A stretch of 64,000 nucleotides of DNA. Source: Cloeon dipterum (lineage: Eukaryota; Arthropoda; Insecta; Ephemeroptera; Baetidae). Of the stretch, positions 10,743 to 23,740 are shown one piece after another. The translations under genes and the position numbers were made by a program. Location of the stretch: the NCBI RefSeq assembly GCF_949628265.1, contig NC_088787.1, positions 7,306,501 to 7,370,500 on the forward strand, written 5' to 3'. The notes under the pieces are model-generated. The model was not told the DNA's origin, searched no databases, and saw only the letters and a list, made by a program, of their open reading frames with translations. How positions within the stretch are numbered: position 1 is the stretch's first letter; the number at the start of each line of letters is the position of its first letter.

Positions 10743-11837
10743 ATTATTTACCCTTAAAATCATTAAATTAAGGAACAAAACTGCATATTACATAGTTGAA
10801 ATGCAATTGAAGCAATAAACAAGTAATTTAATTTTTAACTCGTATCCGGAAACACGTGTCTATCACGGGATTATCACGTGATCCAGAAATATTAAAATCA
10901 CGAAATAAATCGGAATTTCCAGTCAATATTGACTAAGGGAGCCTCAAATAACCCGGGAAAAATAACAAAAAAAATATTTGAGGGGGTCACCAAAAACTCG
11001 TGTCAACACGTGATTTTTCTCGTAGGGTTGATAAGGATATAAACAAAAAATCGTGGCTTTGGACCTTTGGACATTCAGTGCGGCACGCCGACGGAATGAG
11101 GATTGAATTCAAGAGACGGCAGTGTATTTTTTAGAATAAATATATAATATAGTAATTTTCTAACAGCGACCTCCGATTTTACAGCCTTTGCCAAATTTGG
11201 AATTCTTATACAGTGAGAGTGATTTTAGCATTCCAGAGGAGATTCAGCGATTTCATTTTATAAAAATCTGCGGATCTCAAATTTGGAAATTAGATTTACT
11301 AAATGGGGATTTGCTTTTTTAATATTAAATTGGTACTTTCCTGAATGTTTCTATGTTTTTATTTTATCATTCCGTAATCATTTCTTCCAAGCTCTGACAA
11401 TATACCGCGTAAGAAAATAAAAGCCTCGCTCTCAACTATCTTTCCTACCAAAAATGTATAACGGCTCGCTGTGGACCACACAAACATCTGATTTTTTGTT
11501 TATTAAATCGAATTTGAGTGCAATTATACTGAATTTTCTAATTTAATTTAAATATACCAATAGCTTTTCTCTGCACGAAAAAAGTAAATATTTTTTATTT
11601 TCAGTAAATAATAAAGCGCAGACGTTTTCAACGATCGTTAAATTAAAATTCTCTGTCGTGAGTTTAGTTTTGGAGGTAAAAAAATACTGATCCGAATCCT
11701 GCGAATCTCTCATAATTTTCTTTATTATCTGATCTCATCCTGAATCCACGCAGAGTAGAGCAATCTATGTGTAATTTCAATTTAATTTAACAAACCCGAG
11801 TGTGTTTCTGCCTCATCCTTACGTGATAATATTTAAT

Positions 11838-12239
11838 ATGGATGTTTGAAGCCGCCAACAGATGGCGCCACCTTATACTTAAGTATTAAATATAATTTTA
11901 AGGTAGTTTCTTATGTGATTTCGAACTCAGTCCTGCCACGGTGCACTCTTCACTTAATATTCTTTCTTTTGACGTGCTGAAATCCAAAATTGGTCAAGCC
12001 AACCGTCGCAGAATCGTGAAAAACTATTTCTTGAAATAAAAAATATTTTCCGATTATTCTACGGCGAATGGCAGGACTGATTTTGGTTTTCAGAACGTCA
12101 AAAGAAAGTAAATTAAGTGAAGAATGCACAGTCACAGGATTGAGTCTGAAATCGCAGCGAAAATGCCTTAAAATTAAATTTATTACGAGAGCATACGTTG
12201 GCGCCATCTGTTGGTGGCTTAAAACACTTATAAAACTGG
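11838..12239. mobile_element. Fold-back MITE, family A, copy 2
   Basis: GAAGCCGCCAACAGATGGCG near 11849 is inverted as GGCGCCATCTGTTGGTGGC near 12200. The body shares TTCTTTCTTTTGACGTGCTG and GACTGATTTTGGTTTTCAGA with the copies at 1197 and 55008. Confidence 0.8.
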
Positions 12240-12997
12240 TTTAATAATTATTGCAGACTCTCCTCTGGTCAGATTTTAAATTATTATTTTTTTTTGGTTC
12301 ATCCTGTGGGCTAGAATAAATCAGCTATTGGAACCAACAAGGAGAGTGTGTGATTGCAGGATGGTTTAGCCTGCTTTAATTCGATTAGCGACTAGCCATT
12401 TGTTAAGTGCGCAGCACAATTATTGCGAGAGTACATTAGGCTGGTCTGCACACGGCGATACTGCTCTATTATTATGATTATCGCCGTGTATTAGGCCCGG
12501 CGCGCTACTACTTTATTGAATTACTGCTGCGACGAGCGTGCCGTACATGTTTTCAATTAATTAATTTACGAACTAATGCGGCCGGCCTCCGACACCCGCA
12601 CAGTTATACCCACTCACACACACACATACATTCATGTAGCTTTGTCACGCAACAACGCATAAATAAAATTATTATACCGTTTGGTTAATTGCTGATATCT
12701 CTGTCGTCGCGTTTCAGTTGGCATGCGGAAAACATCCACCTATCTACCTTGCAGCCTCTCTGTGTCCGATGCATTTTTACATAATAATCTGCTTGGAGAT
12801 CTTATCTGCACTTTTAGTTTGTTTACAGTGCAGTTATAGCGGCTTTTGTCCAGCTCGGATATTTTTGGGCAACTGACTTATTTGGAATCTGGGAAAATAT
12901 TACACATTGGATCTATACCCAGGCAACCAGTTATGAAAATTCTGCATTATTGGCAATAGATTTTTTTGAATCTGTTCTTTGTAGAATTTAGCAACAA
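12240..12997. other. Non-coding stretch with one hairpin
   Basis: No gene was seen. An 11-base perfect stem, ACACGGCGATA at 12450-12460 and TATCGCCGTGT at 12479-12489, encloses an 18-base loop. The stretch from 12340 to 12660 is less AT-rich than its surroundings and could be regulatory. Confidence 0.5.
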
Positions 12998-13434
12998 TTT
13001 AAAGTGGAATGATACTGGGCAACAATTGAAAATTATTTAAATTGTTGGATGCATTTAACAATTGATGATAAACAATTTGTTCAACAATTTGCAATAATAA
13101 AAAATGACCTTCCTACAGTAAAAATTCAAATTTTGCCAATTTTCTCCAAAATTTACAGTGCTCGAACATATTTTCTTGGCACCGAATTCCTCTCGTCGAG
13201 ATCTGTCCAACGGTGTATGCCACTTGTTGGGGAAACTCTTGGTTTTGAAATAAAATCGGATTTCAAGGAGACAGCCATTGCCATTTGAAAAGCATGGTAA
13301 CTTTCCAGCCAATTTTCTCAAAAAAAATACAGTGCTTCTTAGGTCAATTTAGGCTTTAACTGAATCCTAAGGGACGAGTTTATGCATTGGCAACAAGCAT
13401 TTTCCAGGCTTTTCCAGTATCATTCCTCTTTAAA
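12998..13434. mobile_element. MITE family B, copy 1
   Basis: Terminal inverted repeat TTTAAAGTGGAATGATACTG / CAGTATCATTCCTCTTTAAA. The body is closely matched by the copy at 16469-16910, including the shared TCTCGTCGAGATCTGTCCAA. TTAA lies at both ends and may be the target duplication. Confidence 0.8.
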
Positions 13435-14880
13435 TCCATCAAAGTCAATTAATTTGTTCATAGCTGATTTCGATGCGTCTCGTCGGGATCTATCCAACGG
13501 CGTGTGAAATTCCAGGTAAAATTCTCACCACTTGCTGGTTTTCGCAACTCTCCAACAGCTTTTGGGACAAATGTCTGACAATGATATCATACAGCTGTTT
13601 TTGAATAGTATTTATCTCATTTAAATATGCATAAAACTTGCACTTGTTGATACAGTTTTCCGCAAAAATTTGTTTGCGTTTGCATTGTTGAATGTCTTCA
13701 ACTACAAGATACGTAAAGATTTATGACAAAAAGAATAAAATTAATTTTATTTTCTATAAAATAGTAAAAATAAACATTTTAGTTTATTTCAACTAAAATA
13801 TTCTTTAATTTTTTATTTATTTTTTTTAATTTATAATAAAATATTTGTAATATATAATTTATATTTAAAAGTCTTATTTTTTCTCTATTTATTTCCAAAT
13901 CTAATTTAAAAAAACCTAATTGCTTAATGCTATTTAAACATTTAGAGTCCCTGCATGAAATACATGTGTGCCATTCCTGACATAGGGCAGGCCAGTGCTA
14001 GAAATGGCATCCATGCAGTTAATTGAATATTGAATACCTCGAAATGCTTAAATAGCACTAAGTAATTAGGTTTCTTTGAATATAGATTACGGAATTAATA
14101 GAGAAAAAATAGGATTATTAATATAAATTTAGGCTCCCTAAATGGTTGTGGTGGAAAAAAGGAAGTTAAGTTTAAATGAGTGACTCTAAAAATTCTTGAA
14201 CTTGCTCGTTTACACAACTTTCCAGCGGCTTTTGGTACAATTGTCTGACAATATCGATATCATACAGCTGTTTCATAAGTTAATTACCTGATTAAATTGA
14301 TGCTGTTCCCAGTAAGGTTTGGTTTTTCTAGATGATTGCGAAGTTGGATCTCTTAAACTATAAGACTGCAAGTAAATTAATATAGGTTTAAAATTAATTT
14401 AATTTTTCAACCTAAATAGTAAAATATATTTTACTTAATTTTTAATATAATTATGTTTTATATTTAATGGTTTTTTTTAATTTTTATATTTAAAAAATTT
14501 TTAAAGTGTTAAAATTTATGTTTATAATTCCCTTTTTTCTTAATTTACTTTTTAATGTATCTTTTTTTAATGTTATATAATCCTTTCGAGTCACTCTAAA
14601 TTGTCCTCGTTGCCATTTCTGACATAGTGCTGCCTTATGTCTGAGATGACAGCGAGGGAATAAGATGGCTGACTGTTAAATGCTAAAACTTGCTGATTTT
14701 CGCACCTTTCCAGCGGCTTTTTGGCGTTTCAATGAAAGACCTCCGCTCAGGGTGGCGAAAAGATGGCCACAATTAAGCCCAAGCTCCTCTTCGGCCACTC
14801 AGGCCTGGCCTCTTGTTTTTCATTCCGCGGTGTTATTGGGACCAGGTGAGCTCATAGCCTACGCGAAGTGCTGATCAGAG
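13435..14880. repeat. Nested repeat block
   Basis: Three direct copies of a (C)TTTCCAGCGGCTTTTGG-like motif with upstream ACTTGCT occur near 13540, 14215 and 14705. The motif GTCTGACAATATCGATATCA followed by TACAGCTGTTT occurs twice (about 13577 and 14246). A fold-back lies at 13872-14113, with TTCCTGACATAGGGCAGGCC and TTTCTGACATAGTGCTGCC as further repeats. No gene was seen; the open frame at 14680-14874 is within repeats. Confidence 0.5.
13872..14113. mobile_element. Fold-back element
   Basis: CTTATTTTTTCTCTATTTAT and AACCTAATTGCTTAATGCTA TTTAAAC on the left are inverted on the right as TGCTTAAATAGCACTAAGTA ATTAGGTT and GAATTAATAGAGAAAAAATA. Arms are about 70 bases with several mismatches. 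Confidence 0.6.
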
Positions 14881-16468
14881 GTTAAATTTTAAATAAAAAT
14901 AATTAAATGACGATTTTCAACGGGGAGACAGATCCCCGCTTGATTAGCATGCAAAAATTAGAGCAAATTTTCTTACAAGTTTTATAGGCAGCGCACTTTA
15001 GGAAATTTCAGCTCTTTCTCAACTATAAAAGATTGCTTCAAGTGAAGGTAAACAGGGTTTTCACAATTTGCTTATCTTTAATAGTGCAACATTTTGAAAC
15101 CAATTCTATTTTACTGGCCGCAGCTGCAAGAAATGTTATTTTTCTCAAATATTTCAGTGTTTGAGTTCCATTCTAGTTTCCATCGACAAGATCGTAATGT
15201 ATCTAAAGTTGTGTTTGGTTCTTTTCAGGAAAACCTTTTTCTTCAGAATAAAATAAAATTTCTATGTTAAGATAATGTTCATTAATTAAAAAAAAACCCG
15301 TTGCAAATACGATTTTAAAAAAAAAATTACTATGATTTCTAGATAAATTTTGCGATTTGGATTAACTGCACGGCAGTGAGGAATGTCGTGGATTTCGTAA
15401 CAAGATTCAATAAAATTGGAAAATAATTTCGAGGACAGCACATCGTCCATTTCAAAAGGAAAAACTAATTTGATGGGTATATTACTAGGATTCAATCTTT
15501 TTCGTTTTAGCTTCTCTGTAAAAAGTGACAAGACAATAAAATAGAAACATCTTTTCCTTTTGTGTTAATTATTATTTTTTGTGAAACTTGACGAAAGCTA
15601 CCAAGCCTGCTGCACTCTCGTGAGAGCAATGAGCTGGACGGCATCTTGAAGTGCGAACAGTAAAAAAATCGTCGCCTCCATCGAGTCAAACGTCCAACAG
15701 GCAGCAGCAGCAGGTTCCTGTTTCATCTATTCCTGCGCCAAGCGCATGCCAACTATTGTTATTCAGAAAGGGTAAAATATCTTTGTATAACTGCCTCAGA
15801 CAAACTACTACTGTTACATGAAAATTAACAAAAATTACATAAAGGGTTTGTAAGAAATGAATTTCTCTAGAAAAAGGACAAAAGATTAGATGCCTTGTGG
15901 TCAGAATCAACCATTTTTTGTTCCATTTTTTCTTTTGATTAATGTCGCTTATAAGAAATTGTCAAATTTTTATATTAACAAGTTATAATTTTAAAAATAT
16001 ACGGTTAGCTTGTCAAGAATTTTAGTTTTAAAGAAATAGTTACAATTAAAATGTTTTTAAAATAAAATTATGTATATTACTAAAATTGTGACGTATACTT
16101 ATAGTATTATTTTTGTTAAGAATAAAATAAGACTATAAATTCTTTTTGATAAAAATATTTTATTATTTTTTTAATTTTTTAAATATATTTATGATATTTT
16201 ATGGCAAATATAAATAAAAATGTTTTTTTTAAATTTATGTTTTGGTTATACAAAAAAATTATAAACAGTATCGCTTGAATAAAGAAAGCAATGATTTCTA
16301 TTCTATTAATTGTTCCTCAACATTGCTACCATGAAATATTTATTAGGTATACCTTCTGACCTCATTATGTACATGCAATCGCAGTCTGCTTCACAACAAA
16401 AGCGAAGACAGGCACGTGATGAACAAAAAATGTGAAAAATATTCCAACTGTTGAAAACTATGGGAAAA
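14881..16468. other. AT-rich stretch without a gene
   Basis: Only short open frames with AT-driven composition are present. No splice-flanked coding exon, RNA gene or clear repeat was recognised. Confidence 0.5.
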
Positions 16469-16910
16469 TTAAAGTGGAATGATACTAGGCAACAATTGAA
16501 AATTATTTAAATTGTTGGATGCCATAAACAATTGATCGATTAACAATTTGTTCAACAATTAGCAAAAATAAAAAAGGACCTTCCTACAGTAAAAATTCAA
16601 ATTTTGCCAATTTTCCCCAAAATTTTGAGTGCTTGAACATATTTTCTTGGCATATTCCGATTCCTCTCGTCGAGATCTGTCCAACGGTGTATGCCACTTA
16701 TTGGGGAAACTCTTGGACTTGAAATAAAATCGGATTTCAAGTAAGGAGACAGCCATTACCATTTGAAAAGCACGGTAACTCTCCAGCCAATTTTCTCGAA
16801 AAATTACAGCGCTCCTTAGGTCAATTTAGGCTTTAACTGAATCCTAAGGGACGAAGTTATGCATTGGCAACAAGCATTTTCCAGGCTTTTCCAGTATCAT
16901 TCCTCTTTAA
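16469..16910. mobile_element. MITE family B, copy 2
   Basis: The ends TTAAAGTGGAATGATACT and CCAGTATCATTCCTCTTTAA match copy 1, and the body is about 90 percent alike by eye. TTAA occurs at each border. Confidence 0.8.
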
Positions 16911-16975
16911 GTGTTGTATTATCTTTTGATTTGTAGCTAGATAATAGGCAAATAAAGACGTTTATAATTTAAATT

Positions 16976-18130
16976 ATGAGACGAAAAATCAAGAAGCAAG
17001 GCTATCATGAGCAAGGAGTGCTGGGAAATCGACTTAGGCGTATATGCGAAGCGACCGCCATCAATTTCACGGGGCTGCAAAGGGAGCCGACGTTGCATAA
17101 GCCGAGCGCTGTTTTCGGCGAATTGAATGTGAAGTGGTGCGAGGCATGTTGCCGGCGAGCCAGAATATGGGACGAGACGCACTTCGGCTCCAATTAACTG
17201 ATAACAATCGCGCGCAATCTGCAAAAGCCACGGCTGTGCGGGAATTATACATAGTGCGCGGCCCTCGCCAGGTGAGCACAAAGGAAATTAATTCCAACGC
17301 ACCCAAAGTCATCCCAAATCAATTACAACCCCGCAAACGAGCGTTTTTTGCACCCCCGATGCTGATGCTGACGCAGGGCTATCGTTAATTGTGCTTGAAT
17401 TTTGTTAAAAATGAGAAAATTATTTTTCATGGGGTTGTGGGAGTCGATGGAAATAATTTTCTTATTTTAAATAAGAAAAAAGACACATTTAATGTTCTTT
17501 TTTTCTCTGAATTTGAAATGTGACCAAAAATTAATATGTTAAATACATTTTTTATTAAAATTAAGGTGGCAAAATTAAATATTTCCACATTTTTGTAATT
17601 TGTAACGTTGGTCCTTGAAGCCTTGTCATATTTTTTCTGCATACAAAAATTAAAAATACCAAATTTTCATTAAATTTAATAACTATATAATTCTAGAGTA
17701 TTTTCCGCATTTTCCTATCCGAAAGGATTATTTGCTTAAAGGGTTTCTATTCCATTTTTCTTAAATTATTCACCAAATATTTGTCATGTGACGACAAACA
17801 CACAGAAAATTTGTGCTCGTGCACGTTTTCCACATTGCACAAATTAGGCAAAACAATTTGCACGCGCGTCCATCGAATAAAGGGACAATGACTCTGACAA
17901 GTGCGGATGACATATAATAAAGGCGGCGATAAAAGCTGCAGCGAGCCGGCTACTCTCTTTCTCTCTCTCTCTCGTCATCGTCACATCGGTGTGCCGGCCA
18001 ACAAACCCTGGCTTGGCGACCTTGGTGCTTCGCCAGGGACGAATACAGCAGCAGCAGCAGCAGGAGATGTGCTCGGCGCGCAATTAAATCACTCGCCGAC
18101 ACAACATGCGAATTCCATTACCAATTATGC
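16976..18130. other. GC-rich islands, candidate regulatory DNA
   Basis: The stretches 16976-17380 and 17800-18130 are clearly richer in GC and CpG than their surroundings and hold overlapping open frames on both strands, none with a recognisable domain. A CT-repeat lies at about 17952-17973 and a CAG run at about 18048-18062. They may be promoters or enhancers of a flanking gene. No direct evidence of transcription is visible. Confidence 0.35.
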
Positions 18131-18170
18131 ACACTACTCAGGGTGGCCAGACAAAACTTGCCTCAATTAA

Positions 18171-19931
18171 TTGTAATTTTAATGAATTGAATTTATAAAT
18201 ATTTATATAAAAATAGTATTCTTTTTAATCAGGATTTTTGTACACTAAACAACCTTTTTACAATTTAAGTTCTGATTAGCAGTCCTTTCTGCGATGAGCA
18301 ATAATCAAATCAGGACTCTCTAACTTTAAAATTTCAGATTTCATTAAATTTTTGGTAAGGGCACCACATGGATCAGATAGCAATTTCCTTCTAATTGAAA
18401 TTTGGCGAACAAGACTGTATCGTAACTAGAAAGATGCCAAGAAAGTTAATTTCAAACTGTTTATTATCTACGCATTAAAACTAATTAAAAATTATCCCTC
18501 AACTGACCTCAGCTTACAATGAGGAAAGTTTTTAAAATGTCTCCTAAAGAGGGAGACAAAAGATGGTAAAAGTTTTGAGAGATAAATTCGATATTAAGGG
18601 AAAATTTAAATAGAAATTAAATTGTGTCTTTATTATTTTGTGACGTTTGATTTCACGTGTAATTTCTACATGTCGAAAGCAGATTTTGAATTTGAAATTT
18701 CAATTATATAAAAATGATTTATTCAGAGCATTTAATAGAAAGTGGCAATGCTCCTTTTAAATAATCTAGCCAACGATCAGCTCGTTCATTTATAGTTTTC
18801 AATTGATTTAGAGAGGTGTTGCTGATATCGTAAAAGGTATTAAAAAGTGTATTCTAGATCGTCTTTACATAGAGATTTTAATATAGTTAAATCAAACAAA
18901 TTTTGTTAAATACTATTAATGCATTTGTTTGATTTATTGCCAAAGATTTATTGACATTTACGTTTTTATTATTAAATATTAAAACTATAATTTTAAATTT
19001 TATAAATTTTTGTTTAGTCAATTCACTAATGAAACAGGCACTTTTTGTGATAAAAAATAAAAATTATTGTATTTATAAAAAAATTGCAATATAAATATTT
19101 TGTAATCAACTACTAATTTTATTTATATAAACTATAACTATTCCAATTGTGCTCTCTTGGTATTTTAGAGTTATTATCACAAAAGCAACACTCGTCATTT
19201 TAGATCAAGATACTCAAAAATACTTTACAAAATTCGACCATGCATAGAGAATGGACTAACACATGTCATAATTTCCTAGAGAATCTAACATCCCTCAATA
19301 TAATCTAGGATGTGGATTATCCCACAAGCGTTTATGCAGTGTTGATAATTGCTACACATTTTGTAAAGTACTTTAACACAAAATAAAATTACTTTTTCCT
19401 ACATATCTAATTAAATCCTTCATCCTTTGAAAAAAGTGGAAAACGAAAAAATTAGCATAACGCTTGTCATGAACAAATTAAAACTTTGGAATATTTATTT
19501 AGCCTGGTATATCGTATAAGTGAGGTGTGTGTTGCAACAATAAGATAAGCTATTTTTCGTAGTTTGCTCAGTCAGAAGCTGAGTGCTGAAAATCGCTCTT
19601 TGAAAACGTTGCTGCAAAATTGATTTTTATTTTTTCAGATAAAGTTCTGCTCTTTTGATCTATTAAAGGCTGAAATTAGAAAGCCCCATTAATTCTCAAT
19701 TTTCTAGAACACATTTTAAGTGCATATTTATATTTTTTTGGGTCGAAATATTTCCAGCCAACACAGAAGAGAATAATTATTGGTTGGTGTGTTTATATTA
19801 CATGATGAAACACGTTCATTTTAAGGAAAGTTATGTAATGGGGAAAAATTTCCTGTAGTTTTTTTCATAATTTTTTTTATAATTGCCTAAAAAAATAAAT
19901 TGCTGGTTTTAATATATTTTTTTCTTTAATT
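18171..19931. other. AT-rich stretch without a gene
   Basis: No coding exon, RNA gene or strong repeat was recognised. Confidence 0.5.
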
Positions 19932-20341
19932 TTGACCTTCCGAATGGGGAAGTTTAGCATTGCGATAGTTTTGCTGTTGCTTCCCCTCTCTCTCTCCGTT
20001 TTTTATCTATCTGCTCCTCTATATGCTGGACCAAAGTGGTGTCCGCGTGCAGTTCCGATGAATAGGCATGTAGGCCTGACTCCCACCTGCGAGCGAGAAA
20101 GCGAGTGGGCGAGCAGCCAGGCAGCCAGGCAGCCTCCCCTGCCGCGCGGCCCTCGTCCACGTAGTCACCTTCCGAGTGCAATTGGCGCCAGTTGCGTTTC
20201 ACCTTTGCGCTGCATGCTCGAGCAGAAAAAGAAATTGATTGATGGCGCCCAGGAGGAGTTGTTGGTAGCACCTTCGGACACGCCCCCTTCACCAGGATTG
20301 CGCTTTTAGTGTCTTTCGCTCATCTTTACAATTTTTCTGCA

Positions 20342-20359
20342 ATGAAGACGAGGAAAAAG
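20342..20359 (+). CDS. Candidate upstream first coding exon of the PAN/ZP gene
   Basis: ATGAAGACGAGGAAAAAG ends exactly at a consensus donor AAG/GTGAGT. The frame is phase 0, which is also the phase of the acceptor at 27101-27102. Splicing would give MKTRKKIWS in frame with the ATG at 27112, lengthening the signal peptide by nine residues. A GC-rich promoter-like stretch (19970-20340) precedes it. The implied intron of 6.7 kb is long for this locus, so the link is inferred only. Confidence 0.3.
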
Positions 20360-20361
20360 GT

Positions 20362-22460
20362 GAGTCAATCATAGCAGCCATATTATTTTAATTGAATTCG
20401 ATATTGAATAATTTAATTAATGTAAGATAGCTTTAATTAATTTTTAATTAATCGAACCGTCTAGAAAATCATTAATAATTAATGTAGCAAATTTAAGCAC
20501 ACGAGAATTTAATTTAAAAAATTAGGGAAAATCAGACAACAATTTTTACAATTTGTTTGTATCAATTTTCTTCCCCTAATTTTTATCAAATTTTGAGTGA
20601 AAATTTATAAATTTTTGGCGTGTGTCTTTTCAAAATGATGGTGCAATATTTTTCCTCCGGCCGAAAAATCATAATGGCCGCCGCAAATGATGAATCATCT
20701 CCATCATGCCATAAAACAGGCAATAAAACTTTCGAACCGACGCCATGATTTTTAGAGAACGAAATTAATCATTTTCAAATCATACGTCACGTTATATATT
20801 ACGCTTGTTGTCTTTTAAAATTGCCCCATTATTTCGATATAATGGAATAAAAACGTGTACTCTGAAAAGGAGAAAAAGCTTTCATGCGAAAAGCAGACTG
20901 CAAATCCGTTTTGCAAATATTTGAGCTGCAGAGCCGGCGCAGCGGTGCATATTATGCATTTTTCATCTCTCTCTCTGCCCTTTATACCTGCGCTGCTTTC
21001 AAGGCTGGTTTCGTAAGCGGTGTTTGCGTTAAAGACAAACGCGAGAAAGCTCGCGTTCTTATGCAACCGGCGCGACACTCAAGCTGAAAGCAGACTTACA
21101 CGTGCGAATTAAAACCATAACTCGATTATCCAGCAATTTTTAATTTGATTTTTTTAATGTTTGACACCTTCCGTGCGGGGTAAAAACAATTTTATTAATA
21201 TTCTAAAATTGGGGAAGTGTGTCAATTGATTAAAATAAATTTTGGTATGCACTAAACAAATATTCTCCTTCGTCGTGATATGTTTTAGTGTAATTTTAAT
21301 AATTGTGAATGATTCTACGGTCTCCTGGTGGTCTGTGTCAAAACGAAACACGTGATTAAATTGATTACATAACAAATTCGAGCCATTTGCATGTTGCATT
21401 GTGTTTTATAAATTACTGAACAGCTTCAAGTAAATATTTGAGACTTTTCAGAGGTCTAAAAATATTAATTATCGCATTCTCCTTAAATCTAGGGCAAGGA
21501 AAACAACCAAAAACTCAGTTGCCGAGGTTCACTTTAAGAGCTTTTTATATTTTTGTATTATTGTACTTAAAATAGTATTTTTATTCTAAAATATTTTAGA
21601 ATTTTATGTTTATATAATTATTTTTTAATTTTAAATAACCATTTTATAATTTTATTTTGTAATTGTAATTTATCTTGTAGCTTCAAAAAGTTTCATGATT
21701 TTTATTCTACGATTTAAAATGAGAAATAAAACTTGAATTTGTTTAAATCTGTTTTCATAAATAAAATACATTAGTGACATGCTTCTAGTTTAAACATTAT
21801 GTAAATTTTACAATCAATTCATACCGCCGATTTAGCTGCATACCTTGCAATGAACATATTAAACTATTTAAATAATGAAACAAATTTTTTCCAGTTAATT
21901 GTAGATTTATCTAATTAAATTTTTTTTGCCAATTTTCGATATGCTAGTGTTACGATTCGATGGTAATTCCAGATTAAAAATACAATGCGTTCTCTTCCAC
22001 TGATAGGCTTGGTGATAGTAGCCTCTTGGATAAAATTTTTTTGATACTTAATTAGAAAATTATTTAAATATTTTCATAACGCAGAAACCAGAGACAAGAG
22101 CAATCTAACAATTTTGTTGCTTCATCTGAGAATACAATGCAAAAAAAATATTAGCCACAGAACATTGACGACAAAAAACTCAATTTATTTACATACGATG
22201 ACAGCGAACTGAAATATAGATAAATTTTTCATTTATTTTCTTACTTCACAATTTTTCAAAAATATTTAATTTCGTTATTTAAATCATGCTTAATTTTGTT
22301 AATTAAATATAATATCTACATAGAGAGACTTTTCCGTACAGAAATTATAGCATTTGTTTTTTGAATAATTTAATTTAATAAATAAGTAATATAGTCCTCC
22401 AATTAGAAAGGATCAATGAAAATTTAAATCTCTCGCCGTATCAAAATAACTATGGAAACT
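20362..22460. other. AT-rich stretch without a gene
   Basis: A short GC-richer patch at 20880-21080 has open frames on both strands but no domain. Otherwise nothing was recognised. Confidence 0.45.
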
Positions 22461-22479
22461 AATGATTTAAATCAAAATC

Positions 22480-22860
22480 GTGGCATTGCTGGGCCCAAAG
22501 TTTGAGCGAAAGCGAACAAAAGTTTGGTCGGCCATTGCGGCGGCAAATCGCGCCAAGGCCTTCTCGGATCGCTTTTGCACGGCCGCGTTCGTTCGTTCGT
22601 TCGTTGGTATCCTCTCTCTCTCTCTCTCTCCGGATGCTGCAGCGCAGCATCGGCTACAGGCCCCCCTCCGCATCCGGAGCGAGCCCGCGTCCCCGTACTC
22701 GTGTGTGTCCGCGGTGCACTGCACTGCTTTGGTGGTCCGCGAACGCGCCGAGACCGGAAGCCGAGGTTGAACCTTCTTTCGTGACCTCAGCCTCTGATGA
22801 TCGTGATTTGGATTCCCTTAATTGATTTGCTGCCAGATGCTGGTTTTCACTCTGGTGGGA
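22480..22860. other. GC/CpG-rich island with microsatellites
   Basis: Four overlapping open frames on both strands reflect GC content, not coding. A GTTC tetranucleotide repeat lies at about 22588-22604 and a TC dinucleotide run at about 22612-22630. It is probably a regulatory or promoter region within the 20 kb upstream of the PAN/ZP gene. Confidence 0.4.
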
Positions 22861-23414
22861 CACGCGAATCGGCCAATTTCGCGTAATGGCCGGAATTTGT
22901 GTCGAAATTCTAGAGCTAATGATCGTTTTTTCGTAACCTAATTTGCGAAATTAATTAAATTGATAGTTAGAATGATGAAATTTTCGGGATTTTCTTATTT
23001 GATTCGTGTGTGAAAGAGGAAATTTGTGACTAATTGTAAGCTTTAGATATTAAATTGACTTCCTGAGCTTTCAAGCAAATATAAAATTTCCAGCTCCTTG
23101 AGGAGTTTTTCCCACAATTTATAGTCATTTTCTTAACCGATCCAGGAGAATAATTGCAGGAAAGGAAAATGGGAAATTCAACCTTATTTTTAACTTAAAA
23201 AATTGCATGAATTTTGATTAATTAATAGCTTTTGACTGCTAAATATAATCATTCATGGAAAAGAGATGTGAATATTTTTACTTGAGTACAAAGACAAAAA
23301 ACTACTTATTTTTTAATAGCAAAATATCATTTTAACAGCAATAAATTTATCAAAACTACCTAATGTAAAAAAATGCTAAATTCTGAACCTTTCAAGGGTA
23401 AAAACAAAAATTAT

Positions 23415-23740
23415 AAAACCCGCATTTTTCTTGAAAAACCCACTGCATTGGGAAAAATTGTATTTTGCGGGTTTTTCTGCACTTTTTTGCATGTTTCTGA
23501 AATACAGGCATTTTTATTGAAGATCAAAATCTCTGATTGATGACAAAAAAATAGGGATTTTTACACAGTTTAAGAGCCACTGGTTTTACCGAAATACAAA
23601 AACTCCAACATTAATCGTAATTTTCCAAAATTTCTGACATTTTTGGGGTTAAAATCGAAATAATGTGGAAACCCAGCTGGCATTTTGTGAAAAAAGCACA
23701 AAAGGTAGATTTTTGCGCATTGCAAAATTGGCAAACCCTG
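23415..23740. mobile_element. hAT-like MITE family 2, copy 1
   Basis: It shares the family body, including the TTGCGCATTGCAAAATTGGC region, with the other four copies, and ends in GCAAACCCTG. AAAATTAT occurs directly before 23415 and directly after 23740, consistent with an 8-bp duplication, though the sequence is AT-rich. The left terminal repeat is missing. Confidence 0.6.

Larger units (their letters stand above)
7100..11027. mobile_element. Composite element with 21-bp terminal inverted repeats and CACGTG arrays
   Basis: The 21 bases at 7100-7120 (CCCTACGAGAAAAATCACGT plus G) are repeated in exact inverted orientation at 11007-11027. Both ends are followed inward by dense CACGTG, CTCGTG and CACGAG palindromes (7115-7265; 10440-11010). 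The interior has no recognisable transposase. It contains smaller fold-back elements (7366-7746, 8003-8260, 9269-9414, 10598-10742) and two cryptic minus-strand exons. No target duplication was clear, so this could be one large non-autonomous DNA transposon, or two related MITEs in opposite orientation flanking unrelated DNA. Confidence 0.6.

Noticed and set aside
16937..17281. Minus-strand open frame of 114 codons in a GC-rich patch
   Set aside because: Several overlapping frames on both strands show the same openness; no domain or splice context.
19932..20309. Open frame with a signal-peptide-like start (125 codons)
   Set aside because: The hydrophobic start derives from a CT-rich run and the rest has no domain; more likely a promoter or leader region.
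22480..22825. Four overlapping open frames
   Set aside because: Explained by GC content and microsatellites.
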